From Photobacterium angustum (lineage in GTDB: Bacteria; Pseudomonadota; Gammaproteobacteria; Enterobacterales; Vibrionaceae): a stretch of 64,000 nucleotides of DNA. Where the stretch lies: NCBI RefSeq assembly GCF_003026365.1, contig NZ_PYOM01000017.1, forward strand, positions 47,201 through 111,200. Reading direction: 5' to 3'. Under the pieces are notes generated by a model. It searched no databases. It had not been told where the DNA came from and saw only the letters and a list, made by a program, of their open reading frames with translations. The position numbers were made by a program, and so were the translations under genes. Shown piece after piece: positions 39,078 through 49,517 of the stretch (its first letter is position 1; every line of letters starts with the position of its first letter).

Positions 39078-39898
39078 GCAGCGATCAAGTCCATCTAGGT
39101 CACCGCGCCCGTAAGCGCTTTGGCCAGAACTTTTTGAAAGACCCTTACATCATTGACGGCATAGTGTCATCAATCAATCCACTACCAGGTCAAAACTTGG
39201 TAGAGATCGGCCCTGGTCTAGGTGCGATCACCGAGCAAGTAGGTAAACTTGTTGATAAATTTACCGTTATCGAGCTAGACCGAGATCTTGCTGAACGCCT
39301 TGAAAATCACCCTGATCTAGCCTCTAAGCTAACGATCCACCAAGGTGATGCAATGCGTTTCGACTTCACGCAACTTATTAAAGAAAATAATAAGTTACGA
39401 ATTTTCGGAAACTTGCCATACAACATTTCAACCCCTTTAATGTTCCACATTTTTGAATTCCACAAAGATGTTGAAGATATGCACTTTATGCTGCAAAAAG
39501 AAGTGGTTAACCGTCTTGCGGCAGGACCTGGAAGTAAAGCATACGGTCGTCTAACGGTTATGGCGCAGTATTACTGCCGCGTGATGCCAGTACTTGAAGT
39601 GCCGCCAGAATCTTTTGTACCAGCACCTAAGGTTGATTCAGCGGTAGTACGACTAACACCTTACGAAGTGTTACCGTTCCCATGTACCAACCTAAAATGG
39701 TTGGATCGTGTATGTCGTGAAGGTTTTAACCAGCGTCGCAAAACGATTCGTAACTGCTATAAAGCACTCTTTACTGCTGAACAACTAGAAGCTCTAGGTG
39801 TTAATCCTGGCAACCGCCCAGAAAACATTACTGTTGAACAGTTTGTGGCAATGGCGAACTGGCTTGATGCTAATTACCAAAAAGATGCGAAAGCTTAA
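39074..39898 (+). CDS. rsmA: 16S rRNA dimethyladenosine transferase RsmA (KsgA)
   Basis: RsmA dimethylates A1518 and A1519 of 16S rRNA, a late checkpoint in 30S assembly; its loss confers kasugamycin resistance. The 274-residue product has KRFGQNFL, the SAM-binding [11 protein letters not shown] and the catalytic [10 protein letters not shown]. The ATG overlaps the pdxA stop. A terminator-like hairpin stands between it and apaG, so apaGH may be partly separate. Confidence 0.97.
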   Translation: MSSDQVHLGHRARKRFGQNFLKDPYIIDGIVSSINPLPGQNLVEIGPGLGAITEQVGKLVDKFTVIELDRDLAERLENHPDLASKLTIHQGDAMRFDFTQLIKENNKLRIFGNLPYNISTPLMFHIFEFHKDVEDMHFMLQKEVVNRLAAGPGSKAYGRLTVMAQYYCRVMPVLEVPPESFVPAPKVDSAVVRLTPYEVLPFPCTNLKWLDRVCREGFNQRRKTIRNCYKALFTAEQLEALGVNPGNRPENITVEQFVAMANWLDANYQKDAKA

Positions 39899-39918
39899 TC
39901 TCATTTAAGCGGATTACA

Positions 39919-39955
39919 CAAAAACCCCGATAGCTTCACGGTTACCGGGGTTTTT
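39919..39955 (+). terminator. Terminator after rsmA
   Basis: AAACCCCG pairs with CGGGGTTT-type arm (CCGGGGTTTTT) across a loop of about 15 bases, with five T following. Confidence 0.75.
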
Positions 39956-40015
39956 CTTTATTTGTGGATGAATGACGCTAAAATGAAAAGAGATCATAAA
40001 CAAAGGATGTTGTCT

Positions 40016-40399
40016 GTGAGTATCACTTCTACCCCAACCATCAAATGTCATGTCGTTACTCATTATCTCGATGATCAGTCCGAGCCTGACGATAGTCGCT
40101 ATGTGTTTTCCTATACCATCACTATTCATAATCTTGGTCGAGGTCAAGCGCAATTGCTTAAGCGCCACTGGTTAATCACCGATGCCAATGGTAAAAAACT
40201 AGTGATTGATGGTGATGGTGTTGTGGGTAAACAACCCATTATTCAAGCAAGTGATGACTATACCTACACCAGTGGTACAATTATTGATACCCCGCTTGGT
40301 GTGATGCAAGGGCATTACATTATGGAAGACGGGGACGGTAATAGCTTTAAAGTTGACATTGCCCCTTTTCGTTTGGCTGTGCCTAACATTATCCACTAG
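40016..40399 (+). CDS. apaG: ApaG protein
   Basis: ApaG is a small beta-sandwich (FN3-like) protein of unclear role, linked to Co2+ resistance and stress, with homologues in eukaryotic F-box proteins. The 127-residue product has YVFSYTITIHNLGRG, the RHWLITDANGKK block, GDGVVGKQP, YTSGTIIDTPLGVMQGHY and the C-terminal FRLAVPNIIH. GTG 40016 is the best start: AAAGGA is eight bases upstream and the length matches E. coli (125). ATG 40007 overlaps that SD. apaH follows after 36 bases. Confidence 0.93.
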   Translation: MSITSTPTIKCHVVTHYLDDQSEPDDSRYVFSYTITIHNLGRGQAQLLKRHWLITDANGKKLVIDGDGVVGKQPIIQASDDYTYTSGTIIDTPLGVMQGHYIMEDGDGNSFKVDIAPFRLAVPNIIH

Positions 40400-40435
40400 C
40401 TGTTTACTTTCACTTTCCTCAATAATGAGAGCAAT

Positions 40436-41251
40436 ATGGCAACCTACCTTGTTGGTGATATTCAGGGCTGCTTACCTGATCTAAAAAAACTCCTTGCTCA
40501 AGCGCATTTTGATCCCAAGCACGATCACCTTTGGCTTGCTGGCGATCTTGTCGCACGTGGTCCTGAATCATTAGAAACATTACGATTTGTTAAAGCACTA
40601 GGCAATTGTGCACAGATGATCCTCGGTAATCATGATCTTCATCTATTGGCCGCTTCAAATGGCTTCGCACGTTTAAAACCGAGTGATAAAACTCAAGCTA
40701 TTTTAGACGCCCCCGATAGCAAAGAGTTACTCCATTGGTTACGCCATCAACCATTGCTGGCAGAGCATCCTGATTTTCCATTAGTTATGGTACATGCCGG
40801 CATTAGTCCACAATGGTCATTAGCGACGGCGCGTCAACAAGCTCGTCGAGTTGAAGCGATCCTTCAGTCTGAACGTTATGTATGGCTATTAAAAAATATG
40901 TATGGTGATGGCCCTGATTTTTGGCAAGAAGAACTTAATGAATTAGACCAGCTCCGCTATACCATCAACAGTTTTACCCGTATGCGCTTTTGCGATCCTA
41001 ACGGACGTTTAGATATGCAGTGTAAAGTCGATCCTGGAAACCCTGAAGCTGGTAGCTTGATCCCGTGGTTTGAAGTAAAGCGCAGTGAGCCGATTGAGAA
41101 AACCATTATCTTTGGCCATTGGGCGGCACTCATGGGACATCAAGATAAGCACTGTATTGGGCTTGATACAGGGTGCGTGTGGGGAAACAGTTTAACGATG
41201 TTACGCTGGGAAGACGGACAACGCTTTGTTACCGAATGCCCTATTTATTAA
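40436..41251 (+). CDS. apaH: Bis(5'-nucleosyl)-tetraphosphatase, symmetrical
   Basis: ApaH cleaves Ap4A to two ADP and also removes Np4 caps from RNA 5' ends. The 271-residue protein is a calcineurin-like phosphoesterase with GDIQGCLPDL, GDLVARGPES, GNHDLHLLA and VHAGISPQW metal-binding blocks and the late GHWAALMG and GLDTGCVWG motifs. It follows apaG closely and ends the lptD-apaH run. folA converges on it. Confidence 0.97.
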   Translation: MATYLVGDIQGCLPDLKKLLAQAHFDPKHDHLWLAGDLVARGPESLETLRFVKALGNCAQMILGNHDLHLLAASNGFARLKPSDKTQAILDAPDSKELLHWLRHQPLLAEHPDFPLVMVHAGISPQWSLATARQQARRVEAILQSERYVWLLKNMYGDGPDFWQEELNELDQLRYTINSFTRMRFCDPNGRLDMQCKVDPGNPEAGSLIPWFEVKRSEPIEKTIIFGHWAALMGHQDKHCIGLDTGCVWGNSLTMLRWEDGQRFVTECPIY

Positions 41252-41272
41252 ATCTTGCTGCTTTATCCTATC

Positions 41273-41303
41273 CAATAATGCCCACCATCATGGGCATTAT
41301 TGA
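41273..41303. terminator. Hairpin between convergent apaH and folA
   Basis: CAATAATGCCCA pairs with TGGGCATTATTG around CCATCA: a perfect 12-bp stem. No long T-run follows on either side, so termination efficiency is uncertain. Confidence 0.65.
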
Positions 41304-41311
41304 CAATATGA

Positions 41312-41794
41312 TTAATTGCGTTCTAGTACTGTAAAGTCCATCGCATAAGCATTTTTATCATCTGCTTCATAATGCTCAGAACTCACTTGATGCCACCCCT
41401 CTCCCCATTCAGGGAAACGTGTATCACCGTCTAAATTCGCATCAATAAAAGTTAAATAAAGGCAATTCGCTTGTGGTAAACACGCTTGGTAAATACTACC
41501 ACCACCGATGATCATTACCTCTTCCACATCACCAGCAGCTTGTTTTGCAGCATCTATATCACTCACAACAGTGATCCCTTCGCCATGAAACTCAGGGTTA
41601 CGGGTGATCACAATGTTATGACGACCAGGGAGCGGGCGACCAATAGACTCAAACGTTTTACGCCCCATGACCACAGGCTTTCCTAAAGTACATTGCTTAA
41701 ACCATGCAAAATCAGCAGGTAAATGCCATGGCATCGTATTTTCTTTGCCTATTACTCGATCATGCGCCATTGCGGCGATCATGCTGATCTTCAT
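41312..41794 (-). CDS. folA: Dihydrofolate reductase, chromosomal
   Basis: FolA reduces dihydrofolate to tetrahydrofolate with NADPH and is the trimethoprim target. The 160-residue product (159 in E. coli) has MISMIAAMAHDRVIGKENTMPWHLPADFAWFK-type start with the catalytic Asp after LPA, the NADPH-binding MGRKTFESIGRPLPGR and IIGGGSIYQ. The SD is AGGAG upstream. It is a single gene, neighbour of apaH as in E. coli. Confidence 0.97.
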   Translation of the reverse strand: MKISMIAAMAHDRVIGKENTMPWHLPADFAWFKQCTLGKPVVMGRKTFESIGRPLPGRHNIVITRNPEFHGEGITVVSDIDAAKQAAGDVEEVMIIGGGSIYQACLPQANCLYLTFIDANLDGDTRFPEWGEGWHQVSSEHYEADDKNAYAMDFTVLERN

Positions 41795-41833
41795 CTTCAG
41801 GAAACTCCTTTTTAATATTTTTGACGCTATAGG

Positions 41834-42310
41834 TTACACCACAGGTCGACGGCGATAAAACAATAATCCCGGCATAGCTAACCCAATGGCTAATGCTGCA
41901 ACAATAAAGATCGCTTTAAGCAAATTCTCAATCATCACTCCCCATAATTCCATTGAGAAACCACGATGATTAATTTCAACAATCGCAATCATTGCTTTAT
42001 AAGTAAAAACGCCAGGTACCATAGGGATCATTGCCGCGACAGTAAAGACTTTGGGATGAGCTAAAAAGCGATGTGACCAATGTACACCAATCATACCAAC
42101 AAGAGTGGCGGCAGCAAATGTAGCCCACTCAATAGGCATTCCCCAATGCATTAAAAGAAAACGGGAACCATGCCCTAATGCCCCTCCAATGGCACAATAT
42201 TTCAGTGCTTTTAGTGGGACATTAAAAACTAATGCAAAGCCAACAGCAGGGATCATGGCGAAAAACATATCATTGCCTAACGCCAGCATCAGTGAGATCA
42301 GATCATTCAT
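41834..42310 (-). CDS. yjjB: Threonine/serine exporter family protein, YjjB-like subunit
   Basis: A 158-residue inner-membrane protein of about five helices, the ThrE_2/YjjB half of a split ThrE-type exporter. Together with YjjP it forms a succinate or amino-acid exporter in E. coli. The segments ALVFNVP and GHGSRFLLMHWG, and the LAHPKVFTVAAMIPMVPG motif, match YjjB (157 residues). ATG 42310 overlaps the yjjP stop (ATGA) and has a GGGGATGG SD; the frame is open 29 codons further inside yjjP. Confidence 0.92.
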   Translation of the reverse strand: MNDLISLMLALGNDMFFAMIPAVGFALVFNVPLKALKYCAIGGALGHGSRFLLMHWGMPIEWATFAAATLVGMIGVHWSHRFLAHPKVFTVAAMIPMVPGVFTYKAMIAIVEINHRGFSMELWGVMIENLLKAIFIVAALAIGLAMPGLLFYRRRPVV

Positions 42311-43110
42311 AGTAACCATCCCCACACATCTAGCACATTCATCGCAGCAACAATACCAATACAAGCGGAAAGTGTTAGTAAACTCGCCATTGTCCACCGT
42401 GCCAACCCCATTGAAGGATAACCTTTTACCATATCAGCAACGGCATTGATCAAAGGAAAACCCGGTACCAACATCAGTACAGAAGAAGCCATCGCTAAAA
42501 AAGGTTCATCACCAATTTGATAAACTTGTCCAAAACCTGAAATTAACGTGGTAACAAAGGCGGTAAAAGTAAAATTAATCAAGGGATTAAAATGACAATG
42601 TGCAATCTCTTGGCGAACAAACATACCAATAGATGAAGCGAGAAAAGTCAGACAAAAAACTGGCCAATCTCCCCCAGCTAAGCGGCTAAAAGAAGCACAA
42701 GATAGACCAATCATAATAATCACCAATAAGCGGTGATAACGCTGAGGTTGAATCTGTTCTAATTTGTGGTGAACATCATGGCGATCAAGCAGCCCACGCT
42801 CGGTTAAAATACAGATCCGTTGAATATCCGTCACGATCTGCATATTGATCCCACTATCTTGACAACGCCTTGTGGTCGTAATGCAGCTCCCCTGATGACG
42901 TGTACTGATCACCATCGAACTAGCAGATAGTGATACCTCAACACTTTCAACCCCAAGCGCTAAACCAAGTCGACATGTCACATCGTTAACTAAGGTACTT
43001 TCTGCGCCATGCTGCAAAAGACGTTGACCTGCAGATATAGCTAACCGTGTAATGTCTCTTTGTTCAGACTCTGAGAGCGAAGTAATAATACAGTCCTTCT
43101 TAATTGCCAT
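42307..43110 (-). CDS. yjjP: Threonine/serine exporter family protein, YjjP-like subunit
   Basis: This 267-residue protein is the ThrE_1 (DUF1212) half: a cytoplasmic N-terminal domain (~1-120; RLLQHGAESTLVNDVTCRLGLALG) followed by about five membrane helices containing the PGFPLINAVADMVKGYPSMGLAR block near the C-terminus. E. coli YjjP has the same layout (256 residues). It forms a two-gene operon with yjjB by a 4-base overlap. The substrate cannot be read from sequence; succinate export is known for the E. coli pair. Confidence 0.92.
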   Translation of the reverse strand: MAIKKDCIITSLSESEQRDITRLAISAGQRLLQHGAESTLVNDVTCRLGLALGVESVEVSLSASSMVISTRHQGSCITTTRRCQDSGINMQIVTDIQRICILTERGLLDRHDVHHKLEQIQPQRYHRLLVIIMIGLSCASFSRLAGGDWPVFCLTFLASSIGMFVRQEIAHCHFNPLINFTFTAFVTTLISGFGQVYQIGDEPFLAMASSVLMLVPGFPLINAVADMVKGYPSMGLARWTMASLLTLSACIGIVAAMNVLDVWGWLL

Positions 43111-43188
43111 TTATCATCCATTAAAATTGCACACTTATTATCTCATTAGGGTACCGAACAACCGCACAGGCCATTTTGATTAAGCACA

Positions 43189-43215
43189 AAAAAAGCCGCA
43201 CCTCACGGCACGGCT
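43189..43215 (-). terminator. Terminator of obg
   Basis: On the minus strand GCCGTGCC pairs imperfectly with GGTGCGGC around GTGA and seven T follow. Confidence 0.8.
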
Positions 43216-43237
43216 TCTTCTACACAATCAGGCTTGA

Positions 43238-44446
<1,209 letters not shown>

Positions 44447-44491
44447 TCACAAAACTCATCATGGCGTAGTAATTATTGTCATCGACCTAGA

Positions 44492-45418
44492 TTATTTGTG
44501 CTGGCGAATAAATTTATGGCCTATAGCACAGCATATCGCACCACTTACCACTACCATCGCACCAAGGTAACCCCAGATGTTCAACGTTACTGGCGCAACG
44601 TATTGTGGTAGAGCAAGGCTCGCAAGATCGACAAATAATATCGTAAACAAAGGAGTCAGTGTGATCACTGCACTCACTTGTGAGGCTTGCCAGCGTGACA
44701 TCGCTTCAGCGAAAGCACCATAGCCAACAAGCGTATTAATACAACAGAATGCCAACATCGCAAGTTGACGATTATCCATTGCATAGATTTGTTCTGGTAG
44801 CGCTACTGGCGTAAGGATCAAAGCACAGATCACATAGATCATCAGCAAAATTTGTGCTGATGTAAATTGCTTTAATAACCACTTCTGTGCAAGGCCATAT
44901 ATCACCCACACAATAGCAGCCGCCACAGCTAAACTCACACCTAAAGTATAACCAGAAAAACTGGTAAATAACTCAATTAAGCGTTCATTAAAAAACAGTA
45001 GTAAGCCAGCCAGTAAACAAATCACACCAATAATCTGGTGCTTAGCAAGCTTTTCTTTAAATACCCATGCACTGGTCACCAATAAGCCCACTGGAGCTAA
45101 TTGAATAATAACCTGTACCACAGGTGGATTAAGATACTTTAGCGAACTATTAAACAGGACAAAGTTACCCGCAAGCCCAATACTTGCAATCAGTAACACT
45201 AGACCACCAGCTCGGCCTAAATTTGAAATTGTTGGTAACTGCTTTTTCCAGCTTAATAATAAACCTAAACCGACAGATGCCGTAATAAAGCGATACCAAA
45301 CAATAGTGAAAGGGTCCATCACTTCAACAGCTTGCTTCATCGCAATTGGTAACGCGCCCCAAAAGACTGCCGTTGTTAATGCAAGAAAAAAACCGATCAT
45401 TGGGCCACGATCTCGCAT
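44492..45418 (-). CDS. DMT-family (EamA) transporter
   Basis: A 308-residue inner-membrane protein with ten predicted helices as two EamA repeats (approximately 5-140 and 150-290). FWGALPIAMKQAVEVMDPFTIVWYR-like first repeat and GFGAYAEAM-like second (VGYGAFAEAMSRW) are typical. It is probably a metabolite exporter; the substrate is unknown. ATG 45418 was chosen since GGAGGG lies six bases before; the frame is open 19 codons further across the rpmA terminator. It sits between rpmA and obg, as the E. coli yhbE gene does. Confidence 0.9.
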   Translation of the reverse strand: MRDRGPMIGFFLALTTAVFWGALPIAMKQAVEVMDPFTIVWYRFITASVGLGLLLSWKKQLPTISNLGRAGGLVLLIASIGLAGNFVLFNSSLKYLNPPVVQVIIQLAPVGLLVTSAWVFKEKLAKHQIIGVICLLAGLLLFFNERLIELFTSFSGYTLGVSLAVAAAIVWVIYGLAQKWLLKQFTSAQILLMIYVICALILTPVALPEQIYAMDNRQLAMLAFCCINTLVGYGAFAEAMSRWQASQVSAVITLTPLFTILFVDLASLALPQYVAPVTLNIWGYLGAMVVVSGAICCAIGHKFIRQHK

Positions 45419-45434
45419 AAACCCTCCAGATATA

Positions 45435-45462
45435 AAAAGCCCCGCCAATAGGCAGGGCTTTA
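45435..45462 (-). terminator. Terminator (attenuator) after rpmA
   Basis: On the minus strand AAAGCCCTGCC pairs with GGCGGGGCTTT around TATT and five T follow. Downstream genes may still be reached by read-through. Confidence 0.85.
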
Positions 45463-45484
45463 ATCTTCGTGTCAAAGTTGAATA

Positions 45485-45742
45485 TTATTCAGCTTCGATA
45501 GATACGAATTTACGGTTCTTAGGACCTTTAACTTCGAACTTCACTTTACCATCAGATAGAGCGAATAGAGTGTGGTCTTTACCTAGGCCAACATTGTTGC
45601 CTGCGTGGAACTTAGTACCACGTTGACGAACGATGATGTTACCTGCTAGAACTGATTCGCCACCAAAACGCTTAACACCTAGGCGTTTGCTTTCTGAATC
45701 GCGACCGTTATTAGTAGAACCGCCAGCTTTTTTGTGTGCCAT
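45485..45742 (-). CDS. rpmA: 50S ribosomal protein L27
   Basis: L27 reaches the peptidyl-transferase centre with its N-terminus. The 85-residue protein begins [20 protein letters not shown], so no cleavable N-terminal extension of the Firmicutes type is present. [22 protein letters not shown] is conserved. It lies 18 bases after rplU behind a GGAG SD, forming the rplU-rpmA operon. Confidence 0.98.
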   Translation of the reverse strand: MAHKKAGGSTNNGRDSESKRLGVKRFGGESVLAGNIIVRQRGTKFHAGNNVGLGKDHTLFALSDGKVKFEVKGPKNRKFVSIEAE

Positions 45743-45760
45743 CTTTAAATTCTCCTGTTA

Positions 45761-46072
45761 TTAAGCGCTGATGCCAGTAATTTTGACTTCAGTGAACCAC
45801 TGACGGTGGCCCATTTGCTTACGAGAGTGCTTACGACGACGGAACTTAACGATTTTAACTTTATCGCCACGACCGTGAGTAACAACTTCAGCAGTTACTT
45901 TACCGCCAGCCACAAAAGGTGCGCCTACAGATACTTCTTCGCCATTAGCTACTAAAAGTACTGAGTCAAATTCAATGCTAGCGCCAGTTTCAGCGTCTAG
46001 TTTTTCTAAGCGTAAGGTTTGGCCTTCGCTTACACGGTGTTGTTTACCACCACTTTGGAAAACAGCGTACAT
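45761..46072 (-). CDS. rplU: 50S ribosomal protein L21
   Basis: L21 binds 23S rRNA near L20. The 103-residue product has [18 protein letters not shown] at the start and [23 protein letters not shown] at the basic C-terminus, matching E. coli in length. A GCGGAGTAAG SD precedes the ATG. A long hairpin (46091-46130) lies 18 bases upstream of the start and may serve as an autoregulatory leader. It diverges from ispB. Confidence 0.98.
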   Translation of the reverse strand: MYAVFQSGGKQHRVSEGQTLRLEKLDAETGASIEFDSVLLVANGEEVSVGAPFVAGGKVTAEVVTHGRGDKVKIVKFRRRKHSRKQMGHRQWFTEVKITGISA

Positions 46073-46090
46073 GTCTTACTCCGCTTGTCC

Positions 46091-46130
46091 GCATAGGCCA
46101 TTTGCCGCATAAAAAAGGCAATGGGTATGC
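46091..46130 (-). promoter_or_regulatory. Leader hairpin upstream of rplU
   Basis: In the rplU transcript GCATA and TATGC form an outer stem and CCATTGCC pairs with GGCAAATGG (one bulge) as an inner stem around a TTTTTTATGC loop. Its 3' end is 18 bases before the start codon. A structure here suits autogenous control by L21, which is inferred. Confidence 0.5.
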
Positions 46131-46285
46131 GCTTAATCTTGTCATCAATAGGGCGCGAATGTTACGCGAAAAGAGTTATTCTGGCAAGCCATTATGGAAA
46201 GAAAATTGATGAAAAGCTGCCCAACAAAAAAAGTCTTTGAAATAGCGCACGTTGGGGTTATGACGATAGTACTATTTTAGTGTAA

Positions 46286-46307
46286 GATTCGATAAACCAT
46301 TCGAATC
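46286..46307. repeat. Inverted repeat upstream of ispB
   Basis: GATTCGA and TCGAATC flank an 8-base centre, 44 bases upstream of the ispB start. Operator or leader hairpin; undecided. Confidence 0.4.
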
Positions 46308-46350
46308 ACTTTTCCGCCCTACGTGGCCAACAATCTTGCTGGATGTATTA

Positions 46351-47322
46351 ATGGATTTCAAAGCTATCCAAGCGCTCACCGCCAACGATATGGCCGAGGT
46401 CGACGCGAAGATACAAGCACAACTTAACTCAGAGGTTGTGCTTATCAATCAACTAGGTTTCTACATTGTCAGTAGCGGTGGCAAACGTCTACGCCCAATG
46501 CTAGCTGTTTTAGCAGCACGAGCTTTGGGCTATGACGGCGATAAACACACGACAGCAGCTGCCTTTATTGAATTTATTCATACAGCAACATTATTGCACG
46601 ATGATGTTGTCGATGAATCGAACATGCGTCGCGGTAAAGAAACAGCTAACGCAGCGTTTGGTAATGCTGCCAGTGTTTTAGTCGGTGACTACATTTACAC
46701 ACGTTCATTTCAAATGATGACAAGCCTGCGATCGTTAAAGATCCTCGACATTATGAGTGAAGCCACCAATGTGATCGCTGAGGGTGAAGTTCTACAATTA
46801 ATGAATTGTAATGATCCTAACACCACCGAAGATAGCTACATGCAAGTTATCTACTCAAAAACAGCACGTTTATTTGAAGCATCGACACAAATCGCAGCAA
46901 TTATTGCAGATGCTCCAGCTGAAATCGAACTCGCCTTCCAAGAGTACGGTCGTTACTTAGGTACAGCATTCCAGCTTATCGATGATGTACTTGACTATAT
47001 TGCTGATGGTAAAGAAATGGGCAAAAACGTGGGTGACGATTTAGCAGAAGGTAAACCGACGCTACCATTACTTCACGCGATGCGCCACGGTAATGCTGAA
47101 CAAGCAGCAATGATCCGAGAAGCGATTGAGAAAGCCAACGGCATGGAAAAACTGGATGCTATTCTAGCTTGCATGCATGAACATGGCTCACTGGAATACA
47201 CCCAACAACGTGCTGAAGAAGAGGCAGAAAAAGCCATTGCGGCTTTAGCACCGATTGCTGATTCTGAGTACAAAGAAGCCTTAGTTGCACTAGCACACAT
47301 GGCTGTACAACGTAATAAATAA
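46351..47322 (+). CDS. ispB: Octaprenyl diphosphate synthase
   Basis: IspB elongates farnesyl diphosphate to the C40 side chain of ubiquinone and menaquinone. The 323-residue product has the exact E. coli length. First Asp-rich motif LLHDDVVDESNMRRGK and second FQLIDDVLDY are intact. ATG 46351 (MDFKAIQALTANDM) fits the family; a TTG five codons upstream opens the frame. It diverges from rplU, as in E. coli. A terminator follows. Confidence 0.97.
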   Translation: MDFKAIQALTANDMAEVDAKIQAQLNSEVVLINQLGFYIVSSGGKRLRPMLAVLAARALGYDGDKHTTAAAFIEFIHTATLLHDDVVDESNMRRGKETANAAFGNAASVLVGDYIYTRSFQMMTSLRSLKILDIMSEATNVIAEGEVLQLMNCNDPNTTEDSYMQVIYSKTARLFEASTQIAAIIADAPAEIELAFQEYGRYLGTAFQLIDDVLDYIADGKEMGKNVGDDLAEGKPTLPLLHAMRHGNAEQAAMIREAIEKANGMEKLDAILACMHEHGSLEYTQQRAEEEAEKAIAALAPIADSEYKEALVALAHMAVQRNK

Positions 47323-47342
47323 GCCTTTGATATACCTCCATA

Positions 47343-47370
47343 GAACCTGCTACATTGGCAGGTTTTTTTC
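47343..47370 (+). terminator. Terminator of ispB
   Basis: AACCTGC pairs with GCAGGTT around TACATTG, followed by seven T. Confidence 0.9.
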
Positions 47371-47448
47371 TATATAAAAATCAGACGATCGTAGATGATC
47401 TATAATTGGTATTAGTTTATTTCTTTTGCTGGTAAGTAGGAGTGAATA

Positions 47449-47640
47449 ATGGAGATAACCCAATTAAAGGTTGGTATGTGGGTCGAGTCATTACATGGCG
47501 TGGGGAAAGTGATCGACATTGATCTGCAAAATAATGCCGTGATCATTGAGCATAAGAACGATCATCAACTTCGTTCAATTGAATGCAACGAGATCATTGA
47601 TCAACCACAATTACACACAGGTTGTGATCGTTATTATTAG
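47449..47640 (+). CDS. Small hypothetical protein, 63 residues
   Basis: The ATG has a strong AGGAG SD seven bases upstream and a terminator stands directly behind the gene, so this is a genuine monocistronic unit. The product (MEITQLKVGMWVESLHGVGK..) is acidic-neutral and predicted to be beta-rich: alternating VIDIDLQNNAVIIEH strands follow a GVGKV turn, like a small SH3/KOW-type barrel. It has no signal peptide, membrane segment or cysteine pair (one Cys in SIECNE, one in GCDRYY). I do not recognise the family and assign no function. Confidence 0.8.
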   Translation: MEITQLKVGMWVESLHGVGKVIDIDLQNNAVIIEHKNDHQLRSIECNEIIDQPQLHTGCDRYY

Positions 47641-47661
47641 AAAAGACTTCTCACAGTTAAT

Positions 47662-47690
47662 AAAAAGCGGCTTAATCGCCGCTTTTTATT
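47662..47690. terminator. Bidirectional terminator between the 63-residue gene and mdh
   Basis: AAAAAGCGGC pairs with GCCGCTTTTT around TTAATC; usable in both directions. Confidence 0.9.
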
Positions 47691-47709
47691 ATTCTACTAT
47701 TTAAACGGG

Positions 47710-48648
47710 TTACTTTGCAGCGAACTCTTCGCCTAAAGTAATATCACCTTTAAGCGTATCTAGCATGCTTTCCATCGCGGATTGCTCAAAGTCACTTAAT
47801 GAACCGTAATCCATTACTTCTTCAATACCACCTTTACCTAATAATACAGGTTGTGCGAAGAAACGTGCATGCTGACCATCACCTTCAACGTATGCACATT
47901 CAACAACACCTTGCTCACCTTGTAATGCACGTACTAGTGCTAAACCAAAACGACATGCCGCTTGACCCATAGACAAGGTTGCTGAGCCGCCACCCGCTTT
48001 TGCTTCAACAACTTCAGTACCTGCATTTTGAATACGTGGTGTTAATGCTTTTACTTCTTCATCAGTAAACTCAATATCTTTAACTTGTGATAGCAACGGT
48101 AAAATAGTCACACCTGAGTGACCACCTATTACTGGAACACTAATATCACAAGGCGATTTATCTTTTAATTCAGCAACAAACGTTTCAGAGCGGATCACAT
48201 CAAGTGTTGTAATACCGAACAGCTTACGCTTGTTGTATACACCTGCTTTTTTAAGTACATCAGCAGCAATAGGCACTGTTGTATTTACAGGGTTAGTAAT
48301 AATACCAATACAAGCATCAGGACATACCACAGCAATTTTTTCTGCTAGTGATTTAACAATACCGGCATTTACATTGAAAAGATCAGCACGATCCATACCC
48401 GGTTTACGCGCTACACCCGCAGAAATAAGGACAACGTCAGCGCCTTCTAATGCAGGAGTAGGATCTTCACCTGCATAACCTTTAATAGATACAGGGGTCG
48501 GGATATGGCTAAGATCGGCTGCAACACCAGGTGTTACTGGTGCAATGTCATATAGAGCAAGATCTGAACCTGCTGGAAGATGGTTTTTTAATAGCAGAGC
48601 AAGAGCTTGACCTATACCACCAGCAGCGCCAATTACAGCAACTTTCAT
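47710..48648 (-). CDS. mdh: Malate dehydrogenase
   Basis: Mdh interconverts malate and oxaloacetate with NAD in the TCA cycle. The 312-residue product equals E. coli Mdh in length. The N-terminal Rossmann motif [14 protein letters not shown], the substrate arginine region [11 protein letters not shown], and the catalytic [13 protein letters not shown] with His are seen. It diverges from argR over 392 bases, the common vibrio and enterobacterial arrangement. Confidence 0.98.
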   Translation of the reverse strand: MKVAVIGAAGGIGQALALLLKNHLPAGSDLALYDIAPVTPGVAADLSHIPTPVSIKGYAGEDPTPALEGADVVLISAGVARKPGMDRADLFNVNAGIVKSLAEKIAVVCPDACIGIITNPVNTTVPIAADVLKKAGVYNKRKLFGITTLDVIRSETFVAELKDKSPCDISVPVIGGHSGVTILPLLSQVKDIEFTDEEVKALTPRIQNAGTEVVEAKAGGGSATLSMGQAACRFGLALVRALQGEQGVVECAYVEGDGQHARFFAQPVLLGKGGIEEVMDYGSLSDFEQSAMESMLDTLKGDITLGEEFAAK

Positions 48649-49040
48649 GTTCGTTCTCCTTTACGATAGAAGTATCTTTTTTTATTAATACAGCTTACTT
48701 AAGCCAATTTTCATTGCATAAGATAAGCATAATAAAGGGACGTTATAGCAAGCTGATAACAAATACAATCTTCGGCCGCACGCTTTGCGAAGTTGCGCAG
48801 AAACCCTTTTTTGTCATCCGCTCTTGTCACAACAAAAACAACTTTTATGCAAAAAAGTGATAATTTAAACAGTTAAAAGATGATGTTCTCTATTAAAAAC
48901 AACGACAAAGATTATTACTGCCCTTATAGTGATTATTAACACCTGATAATACAAAAATCAGATTTCATGCAGTTTGTTTGCTACTTAGTGATATGTTATG
49001 CAAAAATACCCCACCTCATCTCTGTAGATAATATTTATTT
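48649..49040. other. mdh/argR divergent regulatory region
   Basis: No gene is supportable. The region is AT-rich. I looked for ARG boxes (TGAAT-N4-ATTCA type) near argR and saw no convincing pair. GATTATTA occurs twice (48909-48916, 48931-48938), and TTATGCAAAAA occurs twice (48845-48855, 48996-49006). Confidence 0.5.
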
Positions 49041-49511
49041 ATGCGAAATTCAGATAAACAAGAGCGCTTAGTTAAAGCGTTTAAACTAATTCTAAAAGAA
49101 GAAAAATTCAGTTCTCAAGGTGAGATTGTTGATACGTTGAAAGCGCAAGGTTTCGATAATATCAACCAGTCTAAAGTTTCTCGTATGCTTACAAAATTCG
49201 GTGCAGTACGTACACGCAATGCAAAAATGGAAATGGTGTATTGTTTACCTGTTGAACTCGGCGTACCTACAACAAGCAGTCCATTAAAAGATCTTGTCAT
49301 GGATGTAGGCTACAACAGCGCACTTGTTGTTATTCACACAGGTCCTGGTGCTGCACAAGTGATTGCTCGCTTATTAGATTCTTTAGGCAAAGCCGAAGGC
49401 ATCCTTGGCGTAGTTGCGGGTGATGATACGATCTTTATTACACCAACTAGCAGCATAACAGCAGAAGAGCTTTACGATTCTGTTTGTGAGCTATTTGATT
49501 ACAGCAAGTAA
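49041..49511 (+). CDS. argR: Arginine repressor ArgR
   Basis: ArgR represses arginine synthesis as an arginine-bound hexamer and serves as an accessory factor for plasmid resolution. The 156-residue protein (E. coli 156) has the N-terminal winged HTH (residues ~8-70, with [26 protein letters not shown]) and the C-terminal oligomerisation/arginine domain with [14 protein letters not shown] and VAGDDTIFI. The SD is poor. It is divergent from mdh. Confidence 0.97.
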   Translation: MRNSDKQERLVKAFKLILKEEKFSSQGEIVDTLKAQGFDNINQSKVSRMLTKFGAVRTRNAKMEMVYCLPVELGVPTTSSPLKDLVMDVGYNSALVVIHTGPGAAQVIARLLDSLGKAEGILGVVAGDDTIFITPTSSITAEELYDSVCELFDYSK

Positions 49512-49517
49512 TCCCTT

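Noticed and set aside
46209..46280. 23-codon ORF upstream of ispB
   Set aside because: The GGAAAG upstream is a plausible SD, but the product has no recognisable pattern and the region is likely promoter.
48531..48860. 109-codon plus-strand ORF overlapping the mdh 5' end
   Set aside because: Shadow of mdh extended into its promoter region; no SD.
48649..49040. ARG boxes for argR autoregulation
   Set aside because: No pair of TGAAT-N4-ATTCA-like sites could be found by eye.
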